Assembly: GCA_964465065.1 (NCBI GenBank)
Contig: CAYXHZ010000012.1
Coordinates: 1 to 64,000 of the forward strand
DNA from: CAYMND01 sp964465065
GTDB lineage: Bacteria; Acidobacteriota; Aminicenantia; UBA2199
Direction of reading: 5' to 3'
DNA: 64,000 nucleotides
A program made the translations under genes and the position numbers. The notes beneath the pieces were generated by a model. The model was not told the DNA's origin and did no database searches. It saw nothing but the letters and a program-made list of their open reading frames with translations. Shown piece after piece: positions 7,820-17,167 of this stretch. The number at the start of each line of letters is the position of its first letter. The first letter of the stretch is position 1.

Positions 7820-9943
7820 GGCCAGGATATCGGTCATCACCCAGAGCGCCTCTTCCACGTAGGCGTCGCCGCGCAGATCCTTGAGCCAATTATCCAGGCT
7901 CAGTTTTCGTTCCTTGGCCAGGCGGTCGCCGTCGTTCGACGGGCCCTCGATGGCCTGAACCGCAAAGCGGACCTGCTGATCCGGGATTTTGAAGCTGTCG
8001 ACGATTCGGCGTTCCTGTTCCTGGTTTTCATAAAATGAGGACCAATCCAGCGACATCGTGGAATTCTGCTGCCGCTCCCTGAGTATGTCGATATAACGGC
8101 GGATCTGACTGAAATACAGCGATTTGTCCGTTCTTTCCCGACTGGACAATTTCAGTTTTTCGAGGTCGAATTTGCGTTCGACCGGCGTGAAGGGAGCCGG
8201 ATCGATGGTCTGCGGCCGCAACGGGTACTCGTAAAACCGCTCGCCCAACTTGAGATGGTCGTTGCTGGCCGGCAGCACGATGTCGGGGATTACCCCCTTG
8301 AACTGGTTGGTGTCGCCGCTGACCCGGTAAAAGGTCTGGATGGTCATCTTGATGGCCCCCAGCGGCTTGATCCGGGAGCTGTCGTCCTTGATGAACTCGT
8401 CCAGGTCCAGCATGATTTGCACGGACCCCTTGCCGAAACTCTGCTGACCGCCGATGATGACCGCCCGGCGGTAATCCTGCAAGGCGGCGGCGACGATTTC
8501 GGAAGCCGAGGCGCTGATGGCGTCGATCATGACGACCATCGGTCCGTCGTAAATGCTGCCGGGTTCCGGATCGGTGTAAATCTTGACTCCCTGTTCGCGA
8601 TTCTTGACCTGCAGCACCGGTCCCTGATCGATGAACAACCCGCTGATGCGGATGGCGTCTTCCAGCGAGCCGCCGCCGTTGCCACGCAGGTCGAGCACCA
8701 GACCGGCGATACCGGTCGATTTGAGCTCTTTGACGGCCTGTCGGACGTCATCGGCGGCATTGCGGTGCGTCTTGCCGCTGAAATCGTTGTAAAAACTGGG
8801 CAGATAGATGTATCCGAAGCGGTCATTCTTCTGCGGGTCCGTGAACAGAGCCGTTTTGGCGAACGATTCCTCGACCACGACGATATCCCGCTGCAGAACG
8901 ATTTTTTCCACCCGGCCATCGGGCTTTTTGACGATCAGGGTCACCTTGGTGCCTTTTTTGCCGCGGATGAGTTTGACGGCGTCGTTGACGCGGATCCCGG
9001 TCACATCGACCGGTTCATCGGTTCCCTGACCCACTTTGAGGATCTTGTCGCCGACCTCGAGCCGCTGGTCGCGCCAGGACGGCCCGCCGACGATGATCTG
9101 CATGACCTGGATATTGTCGTCCCGTTCACCGAGCAGGGCGCCGATCCCTTCGAAGGAACCGGACATTTCGATGTTGAAATCTTCGGCGTCGCGGGGCGCG
9201 AAATACGATGTGTGCGGATCGAATACCGTCAGCAGTGCGTTGAAAAACCGGCCCAGACGGTCCTCGTTCTGAATGTCGTCGAGCCGTTTGAAGTAGGTGG
9301 CAAAAATTTTCTTGACATCCTCGCGGGCTTTCCGCTCCAGGCGGATCAGGTCGGCCGGCTGCGGGTTCCCCTTGTCTTTTCCACCGTTCCCCGTTTCTTC
9401 CAGCCAGAAATCGTACATGCGCAGCAGGATGCGCTGACGGATGTACCGCCGCCAATAAACCTGCATTTCTTCGGCGTTGCGGAAAAACTGGCGCTTTTCG
9501 GGATCCAGTTCGAAGATCTCCTTGCGATCCAGGGGCTGCGCCTGATCCAGCAACGGTGCGATAAAGGTCCAGACCTCGTTCATCCTCTTCTGTACCAGAT
9601 CCACCGCCTGGTCGACAAAGGACAGCTGACCGGACTGCAGAGCGCCGGCCAGGTTCTGGCCCAGGCTGCGGATCCGTTCCACATCCTGGACGTACAGAAA
9701 GCGTTTCCCGAAGTCCAGAAAATCGATATACTCGCCGAGCGCGTTCCGGCTGAGCTGATCGTCGATCTTTTTCCCGGTATAATGCCAGCGCGACAGACCT
9801 TCGCTGACCAGATGCGCCAGAATTTCAGTCCGCTGCGGTGCCTGATGGGCCCCCAGCCAGACGATCGGAATGACCGCCACGCTCAGGGCGATGATCGCGT
9901 AACGACGCCATACACAACGTTTATCGTTCACTTTGTCGCACAT
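7805..9943 (-). CDS. prc: Tail-specific (C-terminal processing) protease, S41 family
   Basis: 712 residues. It is a periplasmic protease that trims or degrades proteins from their C-terminus, including cell-wall enzymes in species where it has been studied. An N-terminal membrane anchor or signal (AIIALSVAVIPIVWLGA) is followed by the Prc N-terminal domain. A PDZ domain spans about 240-335 (LEVGDKILKVG, GIRVNDAVKLIRG). In the S41 core the catalytic Ser is in DAISASASEIVAA and the Lys in SFGKGSVQ; LDLRGNGGG is also typical. The length and the helical C-terminal region fit the E. coli-type Prc rather than short CtpA. It converges on nth with a 15-base overlap. Confidence 0.93.
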   Translation of the reverse strand: MCDKVNDKRCVWRRYAIIALSVAVIPIVWLGAHQAPQRTEILAHLVSEGLSRWHYTGKKIDDQLSRNALGEYIDFLDFGKRFLYVQDVERIRSLGQNLAGALQSGQLSFVDQAVDLVQKRMNEVWTFIAPLLDQAQPLDRKEIFELDPEKRQFFRNAEEMQVYWRRYIRQRILLRMYDFWLEETGNGGKDKGNPQPADLIRLERKAREDVKKIFATYFKRLDDIQNEDRLGRFFNALLTVFDPHTSYFAPRDAEDFNIEMSGSFEGIGALLGERDDNIQVMQIIVGGPSWRDQRLEVGDKILKVGQGTDEPVDVTGIRVNDAVKLIRGKKGTKVTLIVKKPDGRVEKIVLQRDIVVVEESFAKTALFTDPQKNDRFGYIYLPSFYNDFSGKTHRNAADDVRQAVKELKSTGIAGLVLDLRGNGGGSLEDAIRISGLFIDQGPVLQVKNREQGVKIYTDPEPGSIYDGPMVVMIDAISASASEIVAAALQDYRRAVIIGGQQSFGKGSVQIMLDLDEFIKDDSSRIKPLGAIKMTIQTFYRVSGDTNQFKGVIPDIVLPASNDHLKLGERFYEYPLRPQTIDPAPFTPVERKFDLEKLKLSSRERTDKSLYFSQIRRYIDILRERQQNSTMSLDWSSFYENQEQERRIVDSFKIPDQQVRFAVQAIEGPSNDGDRLAKERKLSLDNWLKDLRGDAYVEEALWVMTDILASLNG

Positions 9944-9973
9944 ATTCCTGCCTTGCTTGAAAGCTCGAAATTG

Positions 9974-9988
9974 ATACTATGATAGTAT
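9974..9988. promoter_or_regulatory. 15-base palindrome upstream of prc
   Basis: ATACTAT-G-ATAGTAT is perfectly palindromic and lies 31 bases before the prc start. On the minus strand its arm is part of a TATACT -10-like hexamer. A regulator binding here would cover the promoter. No matching -35 is obvious. Confidence 0.4.
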
Positions 9989-10051
9989 ACATCTTTTTTG
10001 ACGAAATCGTTTATTTTTCACTGCAAGCCGATCCGCCCCTTGCGGCCGTCT

Positions 10052-11986
10052 TTACATCTGCGGCCGGTACTGCCGCTTTTCCCCGAGCAGCCAGTCGGCC
10101 ATCCTCCAAAACGACAGCGCCGTTTCCTTCATCGCCGCCGCCCGTTCGACCGAACCCGACCGGCCGGCATCGGTCAGACGCTGCAACGGCCAGGTCCGAT
10201 CGAAATTGAAACTCAGCAGGTATTCTCCATCCGTGCAACCGAGGTATTCGTCGTTGCAGAAAACAGCCAGAGAACGCCGTGAAGCGAGCAGATCGACACC
10301 GAAGCCCAGGTTGCGGTAAGCGAGACCCAGGCGCCCAAGGATGGTCGGCATGACATCGAGCTGACTGCCGATGGCGCGGACAGTACCCGTTTCCGGCAGT
10401 CCGGCACCGGCCATGATCATGGGCACATGAACCATCGAATAGGGCAACGGGAAGCGGACATCGCCGCTGGCCCCATGGTCGCCCAGGAATACGAATACTG
10501 TCCGTTTCGCCCATTCTTTCGTCGCCGCAGTCTGCCAGAACCGGCCCAGGGCCCAGTCGCTGTACTCGATCATCCGTTGCGGCAGCGAGCGGCTTTTCGC
10601 CTGGAAGGGAATCCCGTCCGGAAACCGGAACGGAGCGTGATTGCTGGCGCTGAGCAGCACCGCCAGAAACGGCCGTTTTCCGCCTTCGTCGTCCAGATCG
10701 GTCAAGGCCCGCTCGAACATGACATGGTCCGGAACGCCGAAGGTGCTGACCGCACGGTAATCGTAGCGGTCCTGGCCGACTATACGGTCGAAACCGTTTT
10801 TCTTCAGGAAGGGCTCCATGTTGTCGAACCGTTCGTCGTGGGTGGTGAAAAACTGCGTCTGATAGCCGTTCCGCTTGAGTACTGTCGCCAGTCCCGCATA
10901 GGCCAGGTCCGAATCCCACTTCATGGCGTGGCGGCGAAGCTGAACCGGATAACTGCACAAGGTCGCGTACAGGCCGGCATAGGTATGGACTCCGGCCGAG
11001 AAAAAATTGTCCCATTTCAGACCCTGGGCGGCGATCTCCTGCAGCCGGGGCATCAGGCCCGAATCCAGACGCTCGATGTTGATGCTCTCCATCAACACCA
11101 GCACAACGTTGAGCGGCTCGGCGGCGCCGGTTCCCGGGACGGTTTGGGCCATGGGCTCGTCTTTTCTCAGGTCTATGGATCTGTTCAGCGAGCTGTCGAG
11201 CAGAGCGGCGGCCCGTTCGATCGGCAAAGCCTCGGCCAGCAATTCACCGACCGGGCGGCTGGTCAGCGCATAGCCCAAGGTCAGCAGCGGATTCTGGCTG
11301 AGCTTTTCCAGCATCGGATGGATGATGACGGCCGTATCTTTGAGGGCGAAATGATGTCTCCTGATCAGACGGCTGCGCAGCAAGAGAGAAAGCAGCAAGA
11401 GCAGGACCACCATTCCGACGGAATAACCCAGCTTGCCCCGATCCTGCTGCACCGCGCCCCGCACGATCTGGGGCAGGCGGCGCAGAATCCACCACCAGAC
11501 CAGAACGGACAAAAGCAGAAACAGACCGATGAACCACCAGAACCTGGACTCTTCGGCCACCATGCGGATCAGGAACTGCAGCTGGTCGCGCCAGTTCAGA
11601 ACCATATCGGAAATATGGCTGAAAAAATGTTGAAAAAACGGAATGTCGAGCGATGACAAAATCAGGGAAAGGTGCATGATCAAACCGGTCAGGACCAATC
11701 CGACGACGGCCAGGATTCTCTGCACCGGTCTGCCCAGAGGCTGCAGGATCCCGAGCAGCAGCGGCAGCCAGAACAGGAGGGCAACGACCAGCAAGTCGTT
11801 GCCAAGTCCCCAGAGCATTAGCTGCAGCACCAAACCCAGGGCGAGATCGTGGATACGCTCCAGATTGAGCAGAACCAGCAGCAGACGGAAACTGGAAAAG
11901 CCGACCAGGGTCGCCAACAGACTTTTCAGAACGAACTGCAGCAGGGAAGCCGATGGGCGTTGCCCGATAATAGGTCGAATTTGCAT
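10052..11986 (-). CDS. LtaS-family membrane sulfatase/phosphoglycerol transferase
   Basis: 644 residues. The first 215 or so residues hold about five membrane segments; the rest is an extracytoplasmic sulfatase-fold domain. Metal- and nucleophile-region motifs are visible: LVLMESINIERL at about 295, VHTYAGLYATLCSYP with the likely Thr nucleophile at about 335, and FLGDHGASGD at about 500. This matches lipoteichoic acid synthase and the phosphoglycerol or phosphoethanolamine transferases of Gram-negatives, which move a lipid-derived head group onto glycans. The substrate here is unknown. A strong promoter puts the transcript start at or next to the ATG, with no Shine-Dalgarno, so the message may be leaderless. 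It is divergent from the HDOD gene. Confidence 0.87.
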   Translation of the reverse strand: MQIRPIIGQRPSASLLQFVLKSLLATLVGFSSFRLLLVLLNLERIHDLALGLVLQLMLWGLGNDLLVVALLFWLPLLLGILQPLGRPVQRILAVVGLVLTGLIMHLSLILSSLDIPFFQHFFSHISDMVLNWRDQLQFLIRMVAEESRFWWFIGLFLLLSVLVWWWILRRLPQIVRGAVQQDRGKLGYSVGMVVLLLLLSLLLRSRLIRRHHFALKDTAVIIHPMLEKLSQNPLLTLGYALTSRPVGELLAEALPIERAAALLDSSLNRSIDLRKDEPMAQTVPGTGAAEPLNVVLVLMESINIERLDSGLMPRLQEIAAQGLKWDNFFSAGVHTYAGLYATLCSYPVQLRRHAMKWDSDLAYAGLATVLKRNGYQTQFFTTHDERFDNMEPFLKKNGFDRIVGQDRYDYRAVSTFGVPDHVMFERALTDLDDEGGKRPFLAVLLSASNHAPFRFPDGIPFQAKSRSLPQRMIEYSDWALGRFWQTAATKEWAKRTVFVFLGDHGASGDVRFPLPYSMVHVPMIMAGAGLPETGTVRAIGSQLDVMPTILGRLGLAYRNLGFGVDLLASRRSLAVFCNDEYLGCTDGEYLLSFNFDRTWPLQRLTDAGRSGSVERAAAMKETALSFWRMADWLLGEKRQYRPQM

Positions 11987-11991
11987 CCCTA

Positions 11992-12021
11992 TTTATAGAC
12001 AAACCCAAGCGTCCCTGTCAA
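11992..12021 (-). promoter_or_regulatory. Sigma70 promoter for the LtaS-like gene, apparently leaderless
   Basis: On the minus strand TTGACA (12016-12021) and TATAAA (11992-11997) are 18 bases apart. The ATG at 11984-11986 begins only five bases after the -10 box, where transcription would normally start. Confidence 0.6.
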
Positions 12022-12046
12022 GAAATTTCTTTTTAACGCGCCGGGC

Positions 12047-12075
12047 TTTCCATGATATATCAGCTGTTGTATAAT
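12047..12075 (+). promoter_or_regulatory. Candidate promoter for the HDOD gene
   Basis: TTTCCA (12047-12052) and a consensus TATAAT (12070-12075) are separated by 17 bases. This predicts a leader of about 130 bases before the ATG at 12210. I see no obvious structured element in that leader. Confidence 0.5.
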
Positions 12076-12209
12076 GCCCTTTCTCCAGATGATAGAAATG
12101 CAAAAAAGGCTTAAAGCGACACACTTCATGTTTCACGATACGAAAGAACGGACTTTGCCGCCTCAAACCGCGACCTCCGTCGGCCGCCGATCGATCAGGG
12201 AAGATTGAT

Positions 12210-13028
12210 ATGGATGCGCTGCTCGGCAAACTGGACAAAATCGAGGAACTGGCGGGCCTGCCGAGTCTGGTGCTGGACCTGATGGGCCTGATCAACGAAC
12301 CGGGCACAAGCAGCCGGGACCTGGTCAGACGTCTGGAGATGGACGAAGCGCTGGCCGCATACCTGCTCAAACAGTGCAATTCCGCCATCTTCGGCATCCG
12401 TCAGGAAATCCGTTCACTGCAGCAGGCGGTCATCCTGCTCGGTTTTTCCAAGCTCAAGATGATCTTTTCCGATTACATGATGCGCAACCTCTACCATCTC
12501 GGCAGCGCCAGCCAGGACCAGCTCTCCCTCTGGAAACACGCCACGGCGGTCGCGATCCTGAACCGGCTTCTGGCTGCCAAGATGCGCATCGCCGCCGATG
12601 AAGCCTACCTGGCCGGATTGCTGCACGATATCGGCCTGCTGGCTTTGTACCACATCGACAAGCAGCGTTTCTTCCATATGCGGCAGATCTGGCTCGAGGA
12701 TCGGCCGGAAGACCCGACTCCCCTCGAAAGAAGGCTGTTCGGGCATTCCCACGATCAGGTCGGCAGCATCCTTCTCGAACGCTGGCTGCTGTCGGACTAT
12801 CTCAAGGAAGTGGTCCGTTACCATCACATCGCCCTGCGCTATCAGGGCGGCAACAACTCGGTCCCCCTGACCGCGCTCAGCAACGCCATCGTCCACAACC
12901 TGTTCGATGAACACGATCAGGTCCTGGGTGATCTGATCGACGCCTGCGGTTTGAACTGGAACGAAATCAACGAGCAGCTTCCCGCCGCTCAGGAGCTGAT
13001 CGCCGCCGCCTGGGCCCTGGCCGACTGA
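12210..13028 (+). CDS. HDOD-domain signalling protein
   Basis: 272 residues made almost entirely of one HDOD domain, a relative of HD phosphohydrolases found in bacterial signalling proteins. Features are LPSLVLDLMGLINEPGTSSRDL near the N-terminus, LLKQCNSAIFG at about 60, and LAGLLHDIGLLALYHI at about 135, which keeps an HD pair. FGHSHDQVGSILLERW follows at about 190 and RYHH near 210. There is no REC or GGDEF domain attached. It converges exactly on the REC-ATPase-PP2C gene: the two stop codons abut as TGATCA. HDOD proteins are often linked to Che-type or nucleotide second-messenger signalling, so a link to the neighbouring operon is possible but not shown. Confidence 0.85.
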   Translation: MDALLGKLDKIEELAGLPSLVLDLMGLINEPGTSSRDLVRRLEMDEALAAYLLKQCNSAIFGIRQEIRSLQQAVILLGFSKLKMIFSDYMMRNLYHLGSASQDQLSLWKHATAVAILNRLLAAKMRIAADEAYLAGLLHDIGLLALYHIDKQRFFHMRQIWLEDRPEDPTPLERRLFGHSHDQVGSILLERWLLSDYLKEVVRYHHIALRYQGGNNSVPLTALSNAIVHNLFDEHDQVLGDLIDACGLNWNEINEQLPAAQELIAAAWALAD

Positions 13029-14723
13029 TCAGGACCGAATCTCCATGATGGCCAGGGTGATATCGTCTTCGATTCTGTTCTCGCAAAAACGGTTGACATT
13101 GTTTTTGATGATATGGATCAGGTCCGAAGCGTAGGTGTCCCGCTCCTCGACAAATATCTTCGTCAGCCGCTGCAGGCCGAACTCCTCGCCGTTGCGGTTC
13201 TTGGCCTCGACGATGCCGTCGGTGAAGAACAGGATGCGGTCGCCGTCCTGGAGGAACACCTCCTTTTCCTCATAGGCCGTATCCTTGAAAACCCCGACGA
13301 AAAAGCCCTCGCTGGACAGAAGTTCGACGTCGTTCCTGCCTTTCTTGAGCAGCAGCGGTGCCGGGTGGTTGGCGTTGGTGTAGACGAAGCGTTTCTCCTC
13401 CTGGAAGTAGATGCCGTAGAAAGAAGTGAAGTACTCGCCGGCGTTCAGGTAGCTGTAGAATTCCTGGTTGAGAATCTCGAACAACAACTGCGGCGACAGA
13501 ACGTCCTTGGCGTACAGGGAAAAGAACACCTTGAGCATCGACGATATCAGCGCGGCGGCCACACCGTGACCGGAGATGTCGGAAATGAAGAAACCGTATA
13601 TGTTCTCCTCCAACTCGCTGATGTCGACGAAGTCGCCGGACACCTTCAACAAAGGGATATAGATGTAATCGCAGTAGACGCCGTTGAGATTCTTCAGCTT
13701 CTCCTGTTCCGGCAGGAAGGTGTTCTGGAACTCGGCCGCCAGATTGAGTTCGAGTTCGAATTCGTCTTTCAACCTGGAATACTGGTCGAATTTTTCAAAG
13801 ATGTCGAAACGCTCCCGATCATCGAACTGAACCGGTTTTTCGGAGAAATCCGAATACTTGATCAGGGTGACCGCATTGCCGACATCGTTGTACTGAACCT
13901 GGTCGAAGGCGTTGATGGCCATCAGGATGCCCTTGCCGCTCTCCTTGAAGAAATTCTCCGGATCCCCCAGATTGGGCAGCGCCGACAGGTCGAAGCCGTT
14001 TCCCATGTCCTCGACGATGACCTTGAGGTATTGCGGCGTGGAAAAAATCTTGATGTCGACGTACTTTTCCTTGTAGCGGTCCTGGGTGGCGCGCACGGCC
14101 AGCAGTTGGTTGTAATCGCCGCCGTCCAGCATCTTCTGTTTGTCGGAATAGCTGATCTCCAGATTGCCATGCTCGATGGCGTTGATCAGCACTTCCTGCA
14201 GACCGATGCGCAAAAAGCTGTCGTTTTCGCACAGGTAATCCACCCGGTCGAACAGGTAATCCACCACGTTGGGCACGACATGGATGTCGTTGGGGATCCG
14301 GTAATGCCTCTTTTCCCACAGGACGAAGCGCGAACTCAGGTCCACATGGATGCGTTTGAGCAGTATTTCGATCTTGCTGAGGAGGTATTTGAGATCCTTC
14401 TGCTTGAACGGTTTTTTCAGCAGTTCGGTGGCGCCGTTCTCCATGGCCTCGACAATGAGGTGGTGGTCCGAATAACCGGTGATGATGATGACCGGCGTTT
14501 TTTTGTTGACGGACTTGACTTCCTTGACCACCCAGTTGCCCGGTTTGTCGGGCAGACGCATGTCGGTGATGACCACGTCGGGCATGAAACTCTTGAATTT
14601 GTCGATGCCGTCGCTGGCCGTCAGGGCCAGCAGCACATCGAATCCGTTCTTGCGAAAGAAATCCCGCAGAAATTCCAGCAGGTCCTTGTTGTCGTCGATG
14701 ATCAGCAATCGACCGGGTATCAT
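13029..14723 (-). CDS. REC - HATPase (RsbW-like) - PP2C (RsbU/SpoIIE-like) regulator
   Basis: 564 residues. An N-terminal receiver domain (about 1-125) has the acidic patch LLIIDDN, phospho-acceptor Asp in VVITDMRLPDK, and conserved Lys in LLKKPF. The middle (about 150-310) is an anti-sigma-kinase-like ATPase with an N-box (IGLQEVLINAIEHGN) and VEDMGNGFDL. The C-terminal third is a PP2C/SpoIIE phosphatase with VSGDFVD, ISDISGHGVAAALISS, FFTDGIVEAKN and EDDITLAIM. Comparable proteins (SypE of Vibrio, HsbR of Pseudomonas, CrsR of Shewanella) switch between phosphorylating and dephosphorylating a STAS protein. It is last in the che operon, overlapping cheB by ATGA, with two STAS genes at the operon's front. 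Its likely targets are those STAS proteins. Confidence 0.88.
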   Translation of the reverse strand: MIPGRLLIIDDNKDLLEFLRDFFRKNGFDVLLALTASDGIDKFKSFMPDVVITDMRLPDKPGNWVVKEVKSVNKKTPVIIITGYSDHHLIVEAMENGATELLKKPFKQKDLKYLLSKIEILLKRIHVDLSSRFVLWEKRHYRIPNDIHVVPNVVDYLFDRVDYLCENDSFLRIGLQEVLINAIEHGNLEISYSDKQKMLDGGDYNQLLAVRATQDRYKEKYVDIKIFSTPQYLKVIVEDMGNGFDLSALPNLGDPENFFKESGKGILMAINAFDQVQYNDVGNAVTLIKYSDFSEKPVQFDDRERFDIFEKFDQYSRLKDEFELELNLAAEFQNTFLPEQEKLKNLNGVYCDYIYIPLLKVSGDFVDISELEENIYGFFISDISGHGVAAALISSMLKVFFSLYAKDVLSPQLLFEILNQEFYSYLNAGEYFTSFYGIYFQEEKRFVYTNANHPAPLLLKKGRNDVELLSSEGFFVGVFKDTAYEEKEVFLQDGDRILFFTDGIVEAKNRNGEEFGLQRLTKIFVEERDTYASDLIHIIKNNVNRFCENRIEDDITLAIMEIRS

Positions 14724-15775
14724 GGTTTTTCCCCTGACGCGAAACTCAGAATCGCCTGAGCTATCTCAGTCAGAGGAAGCTGGCGTCCCACTGCCCCCCG
14801 TTCGAAGGCTTTCCTGGGCATCCCGTATACGATACAGGACTCCTCGTCCTGGCCGATCGTCACGCAGCCGCGGTTTTTCATGTTCAGCATGCCTTCGGCA
14901 CCATCCTCGCCCATTCCGGTCATGATCACACCCAGTATGTTGGCACCGCCGATCTTGGCGGCGGAATTGAACAGCACGTTGACGGCCGGTTTATGGTAAC
15001 CGACCGGCGGACCTGGCAAATGATGACAGACATAGCGGTCCGCCAAACGGGACACGGTCAGGTGAACGTCTCCGGGGGCGAGCAGGATGACGTTGGCCTT
15101 CAGACTCTCGCCGTCCTGGGCCACCCGTACCGAATGACCCGATTTTTTGGCCAATTGTTCGGCCAGAGAATCGATGAACGCCGCCGGCATGTGCTGGACG
15201 ACCAACACCGGAGGAAAACGGGACGGGAATTGGGAGAAAACCTGGTTGAGCGCCTGCACGCCGCCGGTCGACGAGCCCATGACCACCAGCCGGTTCTCCA
15301 GCATGCCGCTGGACACTTCCCGACTCTCGGCGACCTTGACCGGTTTGACCATTATTTTCGGACGCCGCAGATTGGAACGGGTGGCCGAACGCACCTTCTC
15401 GATCACATTGGCCTTGATCGTGTCCAGTTCATGCCAGGAGGCGATTTCGGGCTTGGGAATGTAATCGACGGCACCGATGTTGAGGGCTTCCAGCGTGATC
15501 GCCGCCCCTTTTTTTGTCAGGGTGCTGATCATGACCACCGGCGTGGGCTTGGCCGCCATCACCTTGCGCAGAAATTCGATCCCGTTCATGCGCGGCATCT
15601 CGATATCCAGGGTGATGACATCGGGCCAGGCGTTGCGCATCATGTCCCGGGCCTGGAAGGGGTTGGCCGCCGAACCGATGATCTCGAATTCCCCGCTGCC
15701 TTCCAAGGTGTCTTTGAGAAAGGTTCGGATCACCACGGAATCGTCGACGATCAGTACCTTGGGTTTGCCGCTCAC
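14720..15775 (-). CDS. cheB: Protein-glutamate methylesterase/deamidase CheB
   Basis: 351 residues. It removes methyl groups from chemoreceptor glutamates once phosphorylated by CheA. The receiver domain is at about 1-120 (VLIVDDS; Asp in ITLDIEMPRMNG; Lys in IPKPE). The methylesterase domain spans about 160-345, with the catalytic triad in GSSTGGVQAL (Ser), VVQHMP (His) and MTGMGEDGAEG (Asp). It overlaps cheD (ATGA) upstream and the REC-ATPase-PP2C gene (ATGA) downstream. No methyl-accepting receptor is encoded in the window, so its substrate must be elsewhere in the genome. Confidence 0.95.
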   Translation of the reverse strand: MSGKPKVLIVDDSVVIRTFLKDTLEGSGEFEIIGSAANPFQARDMMRNAWPDVITLDIEMPRMNGIEFLRKVMAAKPTPVVMISTLTKKGAAITLEALNIGAVDYIPKPEIASWHELDTIKANVIEKVRSATRSNLRRPKIMVKPVKVAESREVSSGMLENRLVVMGSSTGGVQALNQVFSQFPSRFPPVLVVQHMPAAFIDSLAEQLAKKSGHSVRVAQDGESLKANVILLAPGDVHLTVSRLADRYVCHHLPGPPVGYHKPAVNVLFNSAAKIGGANILGVIMTGMGEDGAEGMLNMKNRGCVTIGQDEESCIVYGMPRKAFERGAVGRQLPLTEIAQAILSFASGEKP

Positions 15776-16320
15776 AATTGCCCCTCGACTTTTCGTAGAT
15801 AGCGACTCTCATCGCTAGCCAGGTTTCCGGCTGCGCTCATCGGAATCCGTTTGAGCATCACCTTGCCGTTTTCGGGGAAAAAAAGAATCTTGCGGGCCCA
15901 GCTGCCGCCCAGGTCCTCGCCGATGATCGGAATCTGTTCCATGGCCATGAAAGTCCGGATGAAACGGACGTTGTTATCGCCCACACCGGCCTTACCGGCT
16001 ATGGCCCCGCCACCGCCGAAGATTTTGGCGCACAACCTGTCCCGGTCGACATTGAGCTTGATCAGTTCGCCCATGAGCAGCTCGATGGCGAACATGCCGA
16101 TACGCGCGCTCTGGCTGATGAAAATCTCTTCGTCGCGAAAATCTCCGGGGATGAGAAAATGGTTCATGCCGCCGATTCCGCCGCCCTTTTCGTAAATGCA
16201 GGTGGTAATGCAGGAGCCGACCAGAGTGCCGATGCCCTCTTTCTGTGCAGTGGCGTAGAATTCGCCGACATTGAGCAGCACGACCTGGCGGTTGAATTTG
16301 CTGTTAAACTGCTTGATCAT
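15772..16320 (-). CDS. cheD: Chemoreceptor glutamine deamidase CheD
   Basis: 182 residues. CheD deamidates receptor glutamines and in some species acts with CheC. The catalytic Cys lies in VGSCITTCIYE (about 37-45), the His in GGMNHFLIPG and the Thr/Ser-type motif follows; FGGGGAI is also typical. There is no CheC or CheX gene nearby. It overlaps cheR by 17 bases and cheB by four, so translation is coupled. Confidence 0.93.
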   Translation of the reverse strand: MIKQFNSKFNRQVVLLNVGEFYATAQKEGIGTLVGSCITTCIYEKGGGIGGMNHFLIPGDFRDEEIFISQSARIGMFAIELLMGELIKLNVDRDRLCAKIFGGGGAIAGKAGVGDNNVRFIRTFMAMEQIPIIGEDLGGSWARKILFFPENGKVMLKRIPMSAAGNLASDESRYLRKVEGQL

Positions 16321-17152
16321 TTTTTCTCTGGTAAATCGCTTTCTTCAACGGCTTGAACAGCTTGGGATAGCGCAACAGGCTCTCGGAGTGGCCGGAAAAA
16401 AAATATCCGTCCACCGCCAGATGCCGGTGCATGGTCTGGTAGAGGCGGTCTTTGCCATCTGGGTCGAAATAAATGGCTACGTTACGGCAGAAGATGACGT
16501 CCATCTTGTTCTTGAACGGATAATGCGCCGACATCAGGTTCAATTGGGCGAAACGGAGAATGCTGCTGTATCGGGGATTGAAACGGTAGCTGCCATCCGC
16601 ATTCTCGATGAAATAGCGGGCGATGCGCCGTTCTTCCAGGGCCCGGACCGTTTCGGCGGGATAGATCGCCTTTTTGGCCTGGTCCAGGCTCTGCAGGTCG
16701 ATATCGGTGCCCAGCACTTTGATGTCCCATCCGGCCGGTGTCTCGCCACCGAAAAAATCGTACATTTCCATCAGAATCGAGTAGATTTCCTCCCCGCTGG
16801 AGCAGGCGGCGCTCCAGATGCGCAGACGGCGGTTCTCGCCGCGGTGCTTGACCAGAGTGGGCAGGATTTCCTTCTTGAGGACCTCGAACTGTCCGGCTTC
16901 ACGGAAAAAACCGGTAAAATGTGTGGTGATGCGGCTGATCATCTCCTCGTAGGCCTGGGGAGTTCGATACAGGTAATCCAGGTATTCCGCGAAAGAAGCG
17001 ATCTTCAGGCTCTTGAGATGTTTGCCCAGTCGGGAGATGACCAGCGGTTTTTTGGTATCGCTCAGCGACAGACCGATCCGCTGGTACACGATCGTGCGTA
17101 CCTTTTCAAAATCCGCATCCGATATGCATGTCGGAGGCAGAAAGCCTGACAT
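16304..17152 (-). CDS. cheR: Chemotaxis protein methyltransferase CheR
   Basis: 282 residues. It methylates receptor glutamates using S-adenosylmethionine. The N-terminal helical domain (about 10-85) is followed by ITTHFTGFFREAGQF and the SAM-binding fold with IWSAACSSGEEIYSI, VLGTDIDLQSL and DVIFCRNVAIYFD. There is no C-terminal TPR extension and no receptor-tethering pentapeptide domain. It follows the Hpt-CheW gene by 15 bases and overlaps cheD. Confidence 0.95.
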   Translation of the reverse strand: MSGFLPPTCISDADFEKVRTIVYQRIGLSLSDTKKPLVISRLGKHLKSLKIASFAEYLDYLYRTPQAYEEMISRITTHFTGFFREAGQFEVLKKEILPTLVKHRGENRRLRIWSAACSSGEEIYSILMEMYDFFGGETPAGWDIKVLGTDIDLQSLDQAKKAIYPAETVRALEERRIARYFIENADGSYRFNPRYSSILRFAQLNLMSAHYPFKNKMDVIFCRNVAIYFDPDGKDRLYQTMHRHLAVDGYFFSGHSESLLRYPKLFKPLKKAIYQRKNDQAV

Positions 17153-17167
17153 GATAACCCCTCGCCG

